A stretch of DNA of 64,000 nucleotides from Cercozoa sp. M6MM (taxonomy: Eukaryota; Endomyxa: Ascetosporea): assembly GCA_040357565.1 (NCBI GenBank), contig JBDODJ010000007.1; one strand, written 5' to 3'. Position numbers and translations under genes: made by a program. Positions 1 through 12,200 of the stretch are shown piece after piece (the stretch's first letter is position 1; every line of letters starts with the position of its first letter). The notes under the pieces are model-generated. The model saw only the letters and a program-made list of their open reading frames with translations, searched no databases and was not told where the DNA came from.

Positions 1-469
1 AGTCCACCGAGAGCGTGCTTCAGGCAGGTGTGTCTGATACACTTCCTTCAACGGCTTGATACACAACAATATAAGAATCAGTACATATTGTGTGCTAGGT
101 GACTTCGAGGACACGCGACGGAGAGCGCAAACGAACTCATACACGGACTATTGTGTCACGTTCCGTCGACTCTGTGCACTTGAGTAGTTTTGTTGTTTTG
201 TTTGTATTTGTCCTATCCCGTCAGATGTGAGTTGTGTGTGTAGTGATGGGCAAGGCGGTTACCTTCACGTTCCTGTGGCGGGTGCGCGCGCCGCCAAATC
301 TCTGCCCATCCTGCATGGTACTTATAGTTTGGGATGTATCATTTGAGCGACAAACATTGCTTGTAGGCATGCTTATGTTGCCATTGGACGTGTGGCGACC
401 GCTGCAGCAGAGTGATGCGATGTTGCAGAATGGTATTGTTTCTCAAAGGTGAAAGTACATAGAATACCG
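1..469. other. No gene resolved
   Basis: Short open stretches exist on both strands but none shows a recognisable domain or a convincing chain of splice sites. The right-hand part (about 240-460, +) could hold an upstream exon of the EME1-like gene that follows, since it is open and ends close to the next candidate exon. I could not fix its borders. Confidence 0.3.
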
Positions 470-1339
470 ATGCTAGTCGGTGCAGCCATTCAGGAGGCGC
501 GGCTACAAGTGTGTCGCGAGGCACTTGATACCGTTTCGGAGGTCTCTTGTCCTACAACACAAGATCAAGAGTAGTCAAGGTGATGCGTTTGTAGGGCACT
601 CTGTTGGAACTGCTGCCACGCACGTCGGTCACAATACTCGTGCGACCAGGTTCAACCTTTGAAAGTGCGTTCTCGGCTTTACACCTCCCTGTTTACAGGC
701 AATACCCGCGCACGTGCGCCCATCAATGCCTTCTTTGACCAGGTTAGATAATGCCTGTCGCTCGTGTACTACTGCGTACATAAAGGGTGTCTGCAGTTGT
801 TCATTCGAAGTGAGAACCAAGTGCGCGGCAGTATCGCACAGAGCGACGACATTGCCGACATGCGTATACTACAGGTCGCACGCACATGGGCACTGAAGCC
901 TTACCAACCACCTCCACAGGACGCTTTGTACTCTTTACTCCATACGATGGATTCCTTTACACTCTGCGTTATTCTTTGCTGCATGTACATCCAGATGCGT
1001 ATTTAAAGCGCCAAAAGCGGCAAGTGCGCGCGATGACCCACGGACGACGTGGATTCGCGCGCTTTCTCAGGTGCCAGGTGTGTCGGAACGCAAGGCCGAG
1101 TACATCGCCGACAAAGTGCCGTCGATGCGTGCATTGTTTTTGCTGTGCGAGCAGGCGCCGTCACTTTCAGCGGCACACGCACGCTTGGCCAAGGTGTGGT
1201 TTCTTCTCATTGATTGATCGCTTTTATGGCTTTGTCGCGGTGTTTGCAGATCCCGACAGGGCACAGTCGACTCGGACCTGCACTTGCTGGTACTGCAGAT
1301 ACGTACCCGAATCTAATTCCATCGGGTGTGTTCAGGTAA
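470..1339 (+). CDS. EME1/ERCC4-family endonuclease subunit-like (C-terminal part)
   Basis: Several short plus-strand exons read together as the end of an ERCC4/XPF-family protein, closest to EME1 (partner of MUS81 in cutting branched DNA). Visible: an exon with VTILVRPGS (about 600-660), an exon with LFIRSENQVRG (about 785-875), and a helix-hairpin-helix exon containing LSQVPGVSERKAEYIADKVP (about 1055-1195). A 50-odd base intron (gtgtgg...ttgcag) leads to a last exon from 1250 with IPTGHSRLGPALAG, resembling the LGPALS tail of EME1. Stop TAA at 1337-1339. The exon joins between about 870 and 1020 are unresolved and the start is unknown; 470 is only the first usable ATG. No ERKxxxD nuclease motif was seen, which would fit the non-catalytic EME1 rather than MUS81. 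Resemblance is from memory of the family. Confidence 0.42.
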
Positions 1340-1939
1340 ACTCGTGCGTTTCGTGACGGCTGTCGACCCGACGCAGTCACTTGAAGAGCCAATCGCCTAA
1401 ACCACGGAAACCGAAGCACTGTGCTGTCTGTAAGTCGGTATTGGTATTGAACGGAAAACGGCAGATGCGTTATACTGATAGCAGTTAGTTAGTTGAGTCT
1501 TATGGGAAACCATAAGTACTTCCCCTGCACCAGTCTGGGGTGGGTCACAAGAGCATGGTCGTGTCTGCCGCCCGCTTAGGGTAGGACCATACAACTCCCC
1601 TTTTCCCCAGACAACGAAGTCGACTTTATGGTTGGTGTTGTATGTATTGATACGATAGTATAAATAAATGGAAGATATCATTTATTTACCAAATGATGTG
1701 ACTTAGAGGGCGAACTGAGAGCGAAAGTTAAATCGCCGTCACCCGAAGATCGGTTAATTATAACGTAACCCGCCCAAAAGACGATATCGGCGTATAGCTA
1801 TTGTAGGGAGGAAGTTTGCAGGAAGTTTGCACCGCGCCGCCACCGTATGCGATGAGAATGCCAGGGTGCCCGCGCAAGGACCGACGAAAAGTGACGTGGC
1901 GAGTGAGAACTGGAAGTTCTGGGTCGTTGGTAATGATGC
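1340..1939. other. Convergent 3' intergenic region
   Basis: Lies between the 3' ends of the EME1-like gene (+) and glutamine synthetase III (-). AT-rich from about 1610 to 1760. I see no gene, repeat array or RNA gene. Confidence 0.5.
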
Positions 1940-4900
1940 CTATTCGGGGAAACCGCCAATGTGCATGATTGGCAGTCCGGACGGCAGCTCATCAATCAGA
2001 TCGGCCATGTCACCGGCACCGCCGGAACCATGCGAGCCCTTAGCACGGCCCACGTTGAGTGTCAGTGCCTGCAGCACAAACACAAGGCAGTTCCAAACGC
2101 TGTCCAGTCAGGTGGCGAGCGATAACACTGGGAGAGAGAACAGATACCTCGATGGTGGCGAAAGGCCACTCGTCGGCCGGCGCGGTGATTTCGAAGCTGT
2201 TTAGGATCTTGTGCAGCTTGGCCATGCTTTCGCGCAGCTCGCCAGCCGCGAACTTGGCAAGTTCCACCTCGTCCTATGAGTAGAGGTACTGAGCGTGGGC
2301 AGTAAGGACAACATGCCAACGTACCTCAATGGTATCGAACTTCTCGATCGCGTCAATGAGGTTTTGCATTGAGTCACTATCGTCGCTGAAGATGTCGCCG
2401 CCCGTGATGTGTGAGACTTGCTGCGTCACCATGCGTACGAGCACCTCAGCTTCCACTCGAATGGTTGCGGAGAACTCCTCCAGCAGCATCGTGCGGCGGG
2501 CACGCTGGGCATAGGTTAAGACACCGTATAAGCATGGGCGAAACGCAGACAACAAGTAACTGTGAGATACCAGTTCCTTCTCGGAAAAGATGCCGTACTT
2601 GGACAACAACTCAATGTTCTTTTCTGCAGAGAAAACCCGTTCAATTAAGGTCAGCAGTGTTTTGAAGCGAACGCTACCCGATGTGAGTTCGACAAGGGCC
2701 TCGGGCGTAGTGCGCAGATGGAACAGGCCGCGCTTCTCGGCTTCCTCGATCTGTACGGATCGTGGAGTCACAAGAAGAGATAACGAAAGAGGAAGCCGGT
2801 TACCCACTCTTCCGAGTAGCCGTCGCCATTGAAGCAAGCTGGACGACCCTCGACCAACATGGCGCGGACTGCTTCATCGATGGCTTCCTGAGGAAGATAG
2901 AATACAAGCATCGATTCAACATACTTTAAAAGACTAAAAGGCAAGTACCTCCTCCGTTGCACCCTTGGCCAAACGCGCTTCGATGTCATCGGCAAGCAAA
3001 TCTGCAACACACGACAATGTGAAATCACTTAAGTGTCTGAGAGTGAAGTGAAGCACCGAAACTCTCGCACAGAGCAGCATTGAGGAACGATAGCGGCTGA
3101 GAGATGTTTTGCTCGCCTGCAACCGCACGGAACTCAAACCGGTTGCCACAGAAAACAAACGGTGACGTGCGATTTCGGTCCTGAGAAAAATCCACTCCAG
3201 CCGGCCCAGAACAGTACAAAACAGCGCCACACCTCGCCAGGTCGAGTCAGAGGCGGCACAGCACGTGCACCAACCTTCAGTGTGCTCTCTTGGGGCTACT
3301 CCAAATCACAAAGTTAAAACTTTCCTGATTAAACAAACACTGAACAACAGATTTGTACCTTGTAACCACCGCAACCACGTCCATCAGCACGTCGCTGTTT
3401 CCACTCATCATTATCGAGCAGAGAATCAATGTGCTTCTCCAGAGGCTCGCCAGTGCCGACACTACAGACAACACATAAATGTATCTCGCGTATGAGAGAC
3501 CTCATATGGACTGGCATACGAGATGATGGCAGGCGGTGCCTCCTGAGCACCCAGACGGAAGTCATTGGCAGCCGTCGACACCGAAGCACGTGCCAAGTCA
3601 CCGTGCTTGTGCAGTGCACGCAGCACACACTACAACAGCACATGTACAGACGAAACCAGCACATGTACAGACGGGGGGACAACAGCTCTCTTGGTGCAAA
3701 AAATTAAAGAATGTACAGCGATCATCGCAATAAATCGGCGTTGCTGCTGCGGCGTTGCGTTCTTTGACGGTTGCTCCAGCAGGTTGACACCTGCATGTGT
3801 TCAAATGTACAGTAAGATCTACGGTACAACATGATGGGTGCACACAAGTACCGCCAGGAGTGATGAGCGAAAAGTTCGTGTGCTTGCCGGTGCCGTTGAG
3901 GCCGTGGAACGGCTTTGAGTGGAACAGCACCGCCAGGTCCATCTGCGAGGCGATGGAGCGCATCATCTGCATCAGCATGGCGTTCTGATCGGCCGCGCGG
4001 TTGGCCAGCGAGTACACCGTGCAGATCTCGTGTTGACCCGGCGCAACCTCGTTGTGCGACACGCGCAGCGACACGCCGACCTTGTGCATCTCGCGCTTCA
4101 CGCGGTCCATGTACTGACGAACCTGCGGCTGCACCAGCGAGAAGTACCGGTCGCTCATCTGCTGGCCTACAAGGTGTGTGTGTGTGTGTGTGTCGCAAGA
4201 CAGCTACAAGTCGAACAAACCATTGGGCGGCGTCAGGCCGAACAAGACGCGGCCGCAGGTCAGCAAATCCGGACGCGAGTTATGATCGTCCAGCGACGTC
4301 AAGAAAAACTCCTGCTCGACGCCAACATTCTGAAGCACGCGAAGGTCGTTACCCTCTGTCCATTTGTACCGTCCACAAGTGACATATGTCCAATCCATAC
4401 ATATGCAAAGCTACCTTCACCAAGCAGTTTGAGAAGTCGCTCGCCCGAGTTGCTCAGAGCGTCCAGCGAACGCAGCAGCGGCGTCTTGTGGTCCAACGCC
4501 TCGCCGGCTTGCGTCACAAAGATAGACGGCTGCACAAGGTGGAGCATTCTACAGGGAACAAAGGAAACAGCGTGCGCTACCAACATGAGCTGTCCATCCA
4601 GCACAAAAGGCGGCGACGTCAGGTCCCAACTGCGAAGTGCAGTCAGAGAGAGTATTAGAGTCGAAAAAGGCACGCACATCAAAGGGGGCAGTACGCAGTG
4701 TGCGCCAAGGCGGCATGCGTCTGACGCAGTCCACCGTTGGGAAAACTGCTGCCGTCGGCGCAGCTCTGGAAGAGGTCGCGCGCCGACATGTGACACTCGG
4801 AGACATCGCCACTCAGCGGGTCTTTCACCGTCACATGGACCTGTACATACGCAATATTGATAGATTTAGTAGTATACAACAACTAAAAGGAGATGTAGTT

Positions 4901-5336
4901 CAAACTTACATCACGCTTGCCAGCTGCCGTACTTCGCACCTGTCACACATACATTACAACAAGTACCCCGTGAGTGAGAAGCTACTGTACCGGGTAGAAC
5001 AGGTGAGTAAAGCCACGCGCACCGCGTTTCTTCGCCCAGTCACCAAGTCGCTCGGCCAACTCAGTCGCCAGGTGCTCGGGCATCGGCTCGCCCTGGTCAA
5101 TTTGGGACGGGAGACCAGGTAGTCTGGACTCGCAATGAGCAGTGCCAGAAAAAAGATACCGTCTGACTGGAGTGATGCCACGCATCGACCACCTCGACAG
5201 AGCACGACTTCTCCATGGCGTCCATGTCGAACACGTGCGTCGACAGGCGACTCGCGTCCAGCATCGCGAGCGCGCGACGCCCGCTGCCTTTCGCTAGGGC
5301 GGCAGGCACACGTGCCGTCGTCATGCGGCCCAACAT
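1940..5336 (-). CDS. Glutamine synthetase type III
   Basis: Makes glutamine from glutamate, ammonia and ATP. About a dozen exons on the minus strand give a GSIII-type protein (the roughly 700-residue dodecameric class), not the usual eukaryotic GSII. In order: [10 protein letters not shown] (about 4740), [14 protein letters not shown] (about 4480), [20 protein letters not shown] (about 4300), [10 protein letters not shown] (about 4050), [13 protein letters not shown] (about 3880), [16 protein letters not shown] (about 3540), [20 protein letters not shown] (about 3150) and [10 protein letters not shown] (about 2825). These are the glutamate, metal and ATP-binding blocks of the family. Start: ATG at 5336 opens the first exon; the same frame runs further upstream without another ATG. 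The protein ends ...[11 protein letters not shown] with TAG at 1940-1942. Small exons between 3500 and 3860 are needed to join the chain and splice cleanly. No transit peptide could be judged. Confidence 0.9.
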
Positions 5337-5870
5337 GTATGCTTTGAGCACCACAAACCGTGAACACAGTCCAACACTAAACACATTCGCAGCACCGCAA
5401 AACCAACAAAACGCAGGACGAAGGCATGGAAAACAGTGCGATCATGCATAGCGCAATGATTATTGATGATGAGGCAGACGTGCCTTAATTCCAATAATTT
5501 AGGGCACTGTTTCCGCGCGAGTGCGTTTGATGGATACTACCTATGCAGGCGTCCTACCAGCAGCAAGCAGAGCACTGCGAATGCTGTCAGTACGAGTTTT
5601 TAATTTTTGCAATCACAGCCCGGCACTCCAGTCCCACAGTCGCACTTCTCGCAATACAGAAACTTCACACTCATTCACGCCGCGCGTCGCCGTTTAAACG
5701 CAACCGTCTCTAGTATCTACGAGTCGCTGTAGCGCATCGATGGTACTGTACGGGAACTACATACCGTACGGTAGTTGGTTAGTAGACTGACTAATATTCA
5801 GTTGCGTTGCACACACTGGCTGCACCGCCGAGCGGAGACTGCAACTGGAAGGGGTACCCCGCGCTTCCAG
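5337..5870. other. Intergenic region upstream of glutamine synthetase III
   Basis: Lies between the start of glutamine synthetase (-) and the stop of the prolyl-tRNA editing gene (-). It should hold the glutamine synthetase promoter. I see no coding exon, repeat array or clear TATA-like element. Confidence 0.45.
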
Positions 5871-6724
5871 TTACTCAGCGTTGTCAGGCTCGCCCAGAAT
5901 CACAAACACTGGCTCGTGTGCCGCCGCCGTGCAGAAGCGCAGGAAGCTGTCCCGAGCGATAGTGCATGTGCCCGTATTAACGAGACTACAGCAAAGCACT
6001 TCACTTAGCAAAAGCAATATAATCGATCATGGTGACATACGGATGGAAGTTGAGTTTTTCCAAGGTGCGGAAGCGTTCGTCAAGCAGCAAGGTCACACGG
6101 CCGGCAGCAGCATCGTTGAGCACGGCAAATGGCGTGACGGCACCTCTCGTGACGCCCAGGAGGTTCTAAAGGAAAATACCCGTATCAACACATACGAATC
6201 CCTACACAGAAAGCGACGCACAACGAGATCGTCTTCATTGGCGAAACGAAGAGCCTTGCAGCCTGTACAAAGTGTTGTAGGTCGAGTACATGGCCCTTGA
6301 TAGTCAATCGCACCGAGTACTTTGTGCAAGTCGCCGATCCGCACGACAGAGTCGTCCACAGCCGAAAGCAGGAAATACTTGTTGCCTTTTCTTTCCTGTA
6401 GAAACACACGAAGATAAGGAGTGCACACAGAAAAATGGCAGGTCTCGATACCTTGAGGAAAAGGTTTTTGCAGTGCGCACCTTCCAGCCGCAGATCGAGC
6501 GCATCTGCAGCGGCGCATGTGAACACTGCCTCGTGCCACTGTTTACACACCATTCAGTCGGTCATAAGGCAGGCCAGTAAGTTAGATAATTAAGCCAGTC
6601 GTAACGACAGTACCTCAGTTCGAAGAAGCTCGATGCCGTGCTGTTGCAGGAAGGCAAAGAGTCTGAAGCAAACTCGAATGCAATCTACACCTCGACAGAA
6701 ACAAAGAAAGTCAGGTGTACTCAT
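5871..6724 (-). CDS. Prolyl-tRNA editing protein, YbaK/ProX (PRORSD1) family
   Basis: Trans-editing deacylase fold that removes wrongly attached amino acids (alanine or cysteine) from tRNA-Pro. Four or more minus-strand exons. The first reads LFAFLQQHGIELLRTE (about 6615-6665). The next has WHEAVFTCAAADA and GAHCKNLFLK (about 6450-6545), the latter the conserved lysine-bearing strand of the family. Then KYFLLSAVDDSVVRIGDL (about 6330-6395), a central exon with LLDERFRTLEKLNFHPYVT (about 6040-6100), and a last exon ending HEPVFVILGEPDNAE with TAA at 5871-5873. Order and spacing match the free-standing YbaK/ProX domain of about 170 residues. The ATG at 6724 is in frame but overlaps the stop of the upstream gene (TGATG), so the true start could differ. 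Confidence 0.75.
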
Positions 6725-7453
6725 CAGGCGTCGCACGTGGGCACTGGTACACTTCCTTCAGACACCATCAAGCAGTAAAAAGGGTGCACAACCGTAGGGC
6801 AGAGCGATACCGTCGCTGACTGCGTTTGCTGCTGCTCTTGCTTCGGTCCTGTCACCAGCACGGTCTGCGTCGGGGCTACATCCGCGCGGAGACACTCGTG
6901 CACTGACTTGGAAAATGACGATTCTGCTAGAGATACCGAGATGCGCAAAACAGTCACGCCATTGAGCGATCGTTCGCGAGCACGAATCACTCACGCTGAC
7001 GGAATGCTGAAAGTGATCGCAGTCATCGGTCAGTGTGATGGCACTGGCAACATTAAAACCGTCACTGTCGATTAGTGCAGTGTCAAAAACCAGCGTTACA
7101 GCCGTCAGTGCATCAACAGAGAACTGCGGCACATCGTTGGCCAAAGCTACAGACATAGATACTTGCTTGGGGAGAAAAGGAGACAAGTGCACACTCGGAC
7201 ATACCCTCAGCAACACCATTCCCAGGCGTCAGGTCGGCGAAACACTCAATGCGCTTCGTGTTCAGCACCTTTAGCGGACCTTTGTTCAGAATTTTCGCTG
7301 CCTTCTTGCTCGACAGTGTTTTGGATAGGAACAACGCCACCTGCCTTGAGGAAGGCAACATGTACATGGCAGATGGATACAGCGATATCGATACAGTACC
7401 CATTCCAGACCGTTGGACTTCTTCAGCGCCGCAAGAGAGAATTTCGCATGCAT
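6724..7453 (-). CDS. Uncharacterised protein
   Basis: Not recognised. ATG at 7453 begins MHAKFSLAALKKSNGLEW, followed by a clean intron (gtactg...ggcag). An exon then reads VALFLSKTLSSKKAAKILNK and later LNTKRIECFADLTPGNG (about 7205-7340). The next exon carries FSVDALTAVTLVFDTALIDS (about 7060-7115) and ends at a perfect gtgagt donor. The last exon begins AESSFSKSVHECLRADV after a ctctag acceptor and contains a Gln-rich stretch (KQEQQQTQ). The predicted product is about 180 residues, mixed alpha/beta, with no signal peptide or membrane segment. The stop TGA (6724-6726) overlaps the ATG of the prolyl-tRNA editing gene, same strand. The alternation of strands and helices loosely recalls sliding-clamp (9-1-1) subunits, but I found no diagnostic motif. 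Confidence 0.4.
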
Positions 7454-7838
7454 GGTTGGTACCACTAGGGGCTAAAAACAACAAAACCATCGAACGCAAA
7501 TGCTGTTTTACAGTGCAAGTACACACCAAAGAACTAGATCGGGATACTGTGTGTGTGCAGGCTTGAACTTTGTTTTAGTGTCTGTGGAGCCGGCTTAATT
7601 CGTTAAAACGTCGGAGCGCGTTCCGTTTTCTTTTCGCGGCCCATCGCATAGTATTGAGCCTGGCAACACAGTCGCCGCGTGTCGTGCTGACGTGCTTATC
7701 CGACGTAGCTTCAAAAACATACGACGCGATACAGTACAACCAATACAAGAAGATCGATAACGCGACATTCGCACACGACAGACGACTATAAATCAGATGC
7801 ACGCAACACAAAGAGCGGCTTAGACATTCTACTAGACT
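7454..7838. other. Intergenic region
   Basis: Between the unrecognised gene starting at 7453 (-) and the stop of the ARF gene (-). An open frame at 7575-7811 (-) has no recognisable content and is more likely chance. Nothing else seen. Confidence 0.45.
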
Positions 7839-8777
7839 TTAGGAGCTGCGGTTTCGTCGGAAGTCACGCACGGCATCGGCGAGCCAATCGAGTCCCTCGT
7901 AAATGCCGTCGCCGGTGGTGGCAATGCAAGCTGCAAAGTCAAGCAATACAACCAAATTCCTGACATTCCATTATCGTAGGTTGGCTACCCTGCGCATGCC
8001 ACTGACGATCGCGCAGTTTGTCCAGAGCAAGTCTTTCCGAGAGTTCGTTGACGCTCACGGCGCCCGGCAGGTCCTGCTTGTTGGCCATCACCAAGAGTGG
8101 CACGCCGCGCAACTCGTCCGACTAAGTTAATCCACAACACACAAGATTACTGTGCAGGCGTGAAATATCAGGTCAATTATGAATATTAACTGAAAGAACG
8201 GCAGCGAGCTCTTCCTTCGCGTTGCCGGTCGACGGGTCGGTTTGGTCGATGCGCTCGCCTGCAACAACATTATACTATGTATATACATGATAAAAATAGA
8301 CATACCATCACTGCTGTCGACAACGAAAATGATGCCGTCCGTGTTCTGGAAGTAGTGGTGCCACCTACAGCACCGATAGGATAAAGCAAAGCCATCGCTA
8401 CGGAGTGATGGAAGGGCGAGAGTACAGCTTGCGAATGTGCTCCTGGCCGCCAATATCCCAAGCCTCGAATTCGAGGTTCTTGTACTGCAGTTGATGTATG
8501 TAAAGCAAGATACGGACTGAGAATAAAGTTCAACTGCGACGCTACCTGTAGACGCTCGACGTTGAAACCAATTGTCGGAATCGTCACGATGTTCTGTCCC
8601 AACTTCAGGTTGTACAGCAGCGTCGTCTTTCCGGCAGCATCCAGTCCTGTCACAAACAGGCATACACCAAAGTTTCTCGTCGATCTTAAGGGGACAAAAA
8701 CGCCTACCAACGACAATAAGACGACTTTCGTCCATGCCGGAGAACATTTTGACAATCGATGACAGGAGGTTGCCCAT
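7839..8777 (-). CDS. ADP-ribosylation factor (ARF-family small GTPase)
   Basis: Membrane-trafficking GTPase that recruits coats and effectors when GTP-bound. Six or so minus-strand exons give about 180 residues. ATG at 8777 starts [18 protein letters not shown], with glycine 2 available for N-myristoylation. Motifs in order: [10 protein letters not shown]-loop; PTIGFNVE switch I; WDIGGQE switch II with the ARF-type glutamine; [21 protein letters not shown] guanine-specificity motif; and near the end [20 protein letters not shown] at 7839-7841. The sequence is nearer ARF1-class than ARL2 (DIGGQ and the C-terminal YEGLDWL). It sits divergent from PDS5, about 425 bp away. Introns start mostly with GTAC or GTAG. 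Confidence 0.93.
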
Positions 8778-9202
8778 GGTGGTTTTCGTGTGCAAGTCGA
8801 GCAGAAACCCCACAGAAGAAACCCAAACCGAAAAGGCACTGCAGTGGAGGGAGACCGCTATCTGCAGGAACGGAAAACACGAACAGCCGATCAATCGCCG
8901 CCTGTCCACAGCGCCTAAACAGAAAACCTACAATAAAAAATAAAGAAAAAGATAGTCTCAATTGGGTACGAGCAGTCCTAACGCAGCGACGATCGCATAG
9001 AGTTTTTCAATAGACCGGATTGAGGCGTTCTACGCGTGAAATCACGCGGTGTGCACGGTTTGTTGCCGCCACAGCACAATCTTTTATCGTTGCGTGAGGT
9101 GCCTTTTTCCTTCAAACCCAGGATCCTGTCGTTCCTTTGGCCATCGGTGCGTTTGCGTTCGGTTACCTATTGTCAGCGTTCTGACAGAACCATCGACGGT
9201 AG
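8778..9202. promoter_or_regulatory. Divergent promoter region between ARF and PDS5
   Basis: A 425 bp head-to-head spacer that must carry both promoters. The part nearest PDS5 is AT-rich (around 8930-8965). No TATA box or named site can be assigned with confidence, and no further exon is needed to complete either gene. Confidence 0.4.
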
Positions 9203-12200
9203 ATGTCGCAATCGCAAGAAACGCCGCCGTTGGAGTCGCTTCTGGTAAAGTAGTACCAGTGGAACAGCTTGTTTGTGGTCATACTGGCCACTACCGCATA
9301 GAACGAAGTAGCACGGGCAAAGCTGACGAAAGCTTCGACGGCGCAGTTGTGCAACGCGTTGCGTGCGCTGTCGGCCACACTGGCGACTCATGAGCAGGTG
9401 TGTCACGCATTTCAGAGTGGCTATACCACAGTATCTGTCGTCGGTGTAGGGCGTGTTCGAGGAGGAAGGCGCCCGGGCAGACGACGCGCGTGCCATGACA
9501 GTGTCGCTGTCGAGTGAGCGAATCTTGTGTCACCGTAGCGACGAAGTGCGCGTGCTGGGTAAAGCTTAAAGGCCTCCCTTATGCCTGTACATACACCTGC
9601 AAGATAGGTGCCAACTGCGTGGCCGATATGATGTGGTTGTTCGCGCCCGAGCTGCCGCTGAACGCGGCGCAACTGACGCGTTTCTTTGACACCTGCAGTG
9701 ATTTGTTTGGCACAGGCCTACGACGCTCGGGTATGCAGTATGTGTATACACCGTGTGTAGACAGGGGTATGTGGAAGCGGTATATGTGCTGGCTAGGTGC
9801 GCCGTTGTTTCCACTGTACTACCGTCTACTGGAGCGACTGACGGCGATGCAGGCGCTGTGTCTGCTGGTGGAGCGACGACAGTGGCCGACGCTGACGAAA
9901 CTGCTGCGGACGGCGCTGCGTGGCACCACGAGCGACTCCGAGGAAACCAGTGGCGACGTCGTGCTGCGACGCGAGCTGCCGTCGCTGCTGGCTCGCATGA
10001 CTGGTACGCACGCACATACACCCACTCTTGCACGTTTCTACAGTCCATTTGGAATCCATTTTGACGGTATTTTTGGACTGTCTGTATAGGCGAGGTACTG
10101 GCCGAACTGGAGGAGCACGAGTGGTACACGGCGGGCGGCGCCGCGCTGCTGCATGAGGTCTGCGACGCCCTGCTGAGCGACCGCGCCGCCCACCGCCGCC
10201 TCGTCGTGCACGCGCTTACCGAGGGTACCCAGTGAGTCACTGGCCACGTGCCCACTGAGTGACCCACCTGAGTGATTAGTCACCTAAGTGGTCACCTGAG
10301 TGAGCATCTGAATGAGCACGTGTGCAGCACTGCAAGACCACGAGTGCGCACTGGCGCAAGTGCTGCGCAGCGTCGTCACGCAGGTGCTCGTTGGCGACGA
10401 CGTCGGACCCAAGTACCTCCGCGTGGACGACAGCGGCCGCACCGTCGGCGTGCCCATGCGCATCGCCGAGTACGCGCGTACCTCTCTTCCTGTCCACGCG
10501 GCAGGTGCCGCATACCAAAATCATGGACCAAAATCGTGTGTGTGCCCAACAGCGCCGCCGCAGAAGAAACGAAAAAAGAAGCGACGGCGGCAAAAAAACG
10601 CATCGGACGAATCTGTTGTTCACAAGGACTTCAAACTCATGGTTGCCGAGTTTTACCCCCCCCCCCCTTTTCCTTTACTGCTTAACCCCCCCCCCCCCCG
10701 GCAGGTGGAGAAGGTGACGTGCCTGCAGCGGCAGGAGACGCGCGGTGACCTTCTGGTGGCGCTGCTGCACGCCGTGCCGGACACGCTGTCGCTGTGCCTG
10801 CGCCGTCTGCAGGACACGCTGCTGGACCCGCATGCACCGACGCGCTCGCACTTTGTGCGCTGTTTCGTGCGCTGCTTTGCCAGGGGCGCCGACGCCACCG
10901 CGCTGCCCGTGCCGCCGGTAGTCTTTGCCTGCCCCGCTTAACTCCCCTTTAACCCCTTTGACCCCTTTACCCCCCACCTGACCTGCGAAGCCGTCGCTGG
11001 TGCGAGCGACGCTGGTGTGCGCGCTGGACGCCGACGCGGGTCAGTCGAGTCAGCTGACGGTGCCTTCGGTGCACTACGTGGATGCCGACGGTGACTCTGC
11101 CGGTGACTCTGACTCGGATGATCCTAACGGTGACTCTGATGGTGACTCTGATGGTGACTCCGACGGTGGCCCTGATCGGCGGCAGCGCAGCAGTGTGGCT
11201 GACGTCAACGCCGACACGTCGCGCTGCTTCCGCGCGCTCTGCGATGCACTGATCGGTAGGTTCACATGGTCACTCAGAGTGGTCACATGGTCACTGAGAG
11301 GCCACGTGGTCACTGAGAGGCCACGTGGTCACTAAGAGGCCACGTGATCACTGAGAGTGGTTTATTGTGCATGTGGGCAGGCCGACTGACCGACCTGTCG
11401 GCCGAGGTGCGCGTGCTGGTGGCGGCACACGCGCCGGCACTGGCGCAGGCGCAGTCGCGGCACCGCGCCGACCGCGCCGACTTTCTGCGCGACCTGCTCA
11501 ACGCGTTGTGTTCGCGCTGCATGGTTTACCCCCACTTTACCCCCCACTTCCCCTTTACCCCCACTTTCTCCTTTACCCCACTTTCCCCTTTACCCCCACT
11601 TTCTCCTTTACCCCCCGTCTGCCTTACCCCTGTACCTCTTTTACCCCCACCCCACGTGCACTCCTGTTTTACTGTCACCAATATGGCCGCACAGGACACA
11701 GACGAGAAGGTACGCGAGGCGACGGTGCAGTCGATTTTGCGTATGCCGCTGCTGATGCCTGACATGTGGTGCCTGTCGATTTTAGCCCGCCTCTTACCCT
11801 CTTTACATTACCCCTCTCCCCCAGGGCAAGCATGGCGACAAGTACTGACATTGTGAGGTACTAAGAAAGAAGGGGCGTGTCATTATGATGCGCTGGGAGG
11901 TGATGTGTGATGTGGTGGCTACACAGTGCCGATCACAGTGGTCACAATCTGAGTGGTCACAATGCAAGTGGTCACAATCTCAGTGGTCACAATCTGAGTG
12001 GTCACAATGCAAGTGGTCACAATCGCAGTCTGGGTGGCGGCGGACTCGGTGACTCGCCCGTCGCCATTCGCGCTCTCAGCACTGCTGCGGCGCGTGTCAA
12101 GGTTGACCTGGCCTCCTGTTTACCCCCTATTTACCCCTGCGTTCACCCCTCCCCCCTATATACCCCGTTGTTCCCTGATTCCCTTGCCCCGTTGACTCTC

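Noticed and set aside
7575-7811. 78-residue minus-strand open frame downstream of the ARF gene
   Set aside because: Many cysteines and tyrosines, no family resemblance, no splice or start context. Treated as non-coding spacer.
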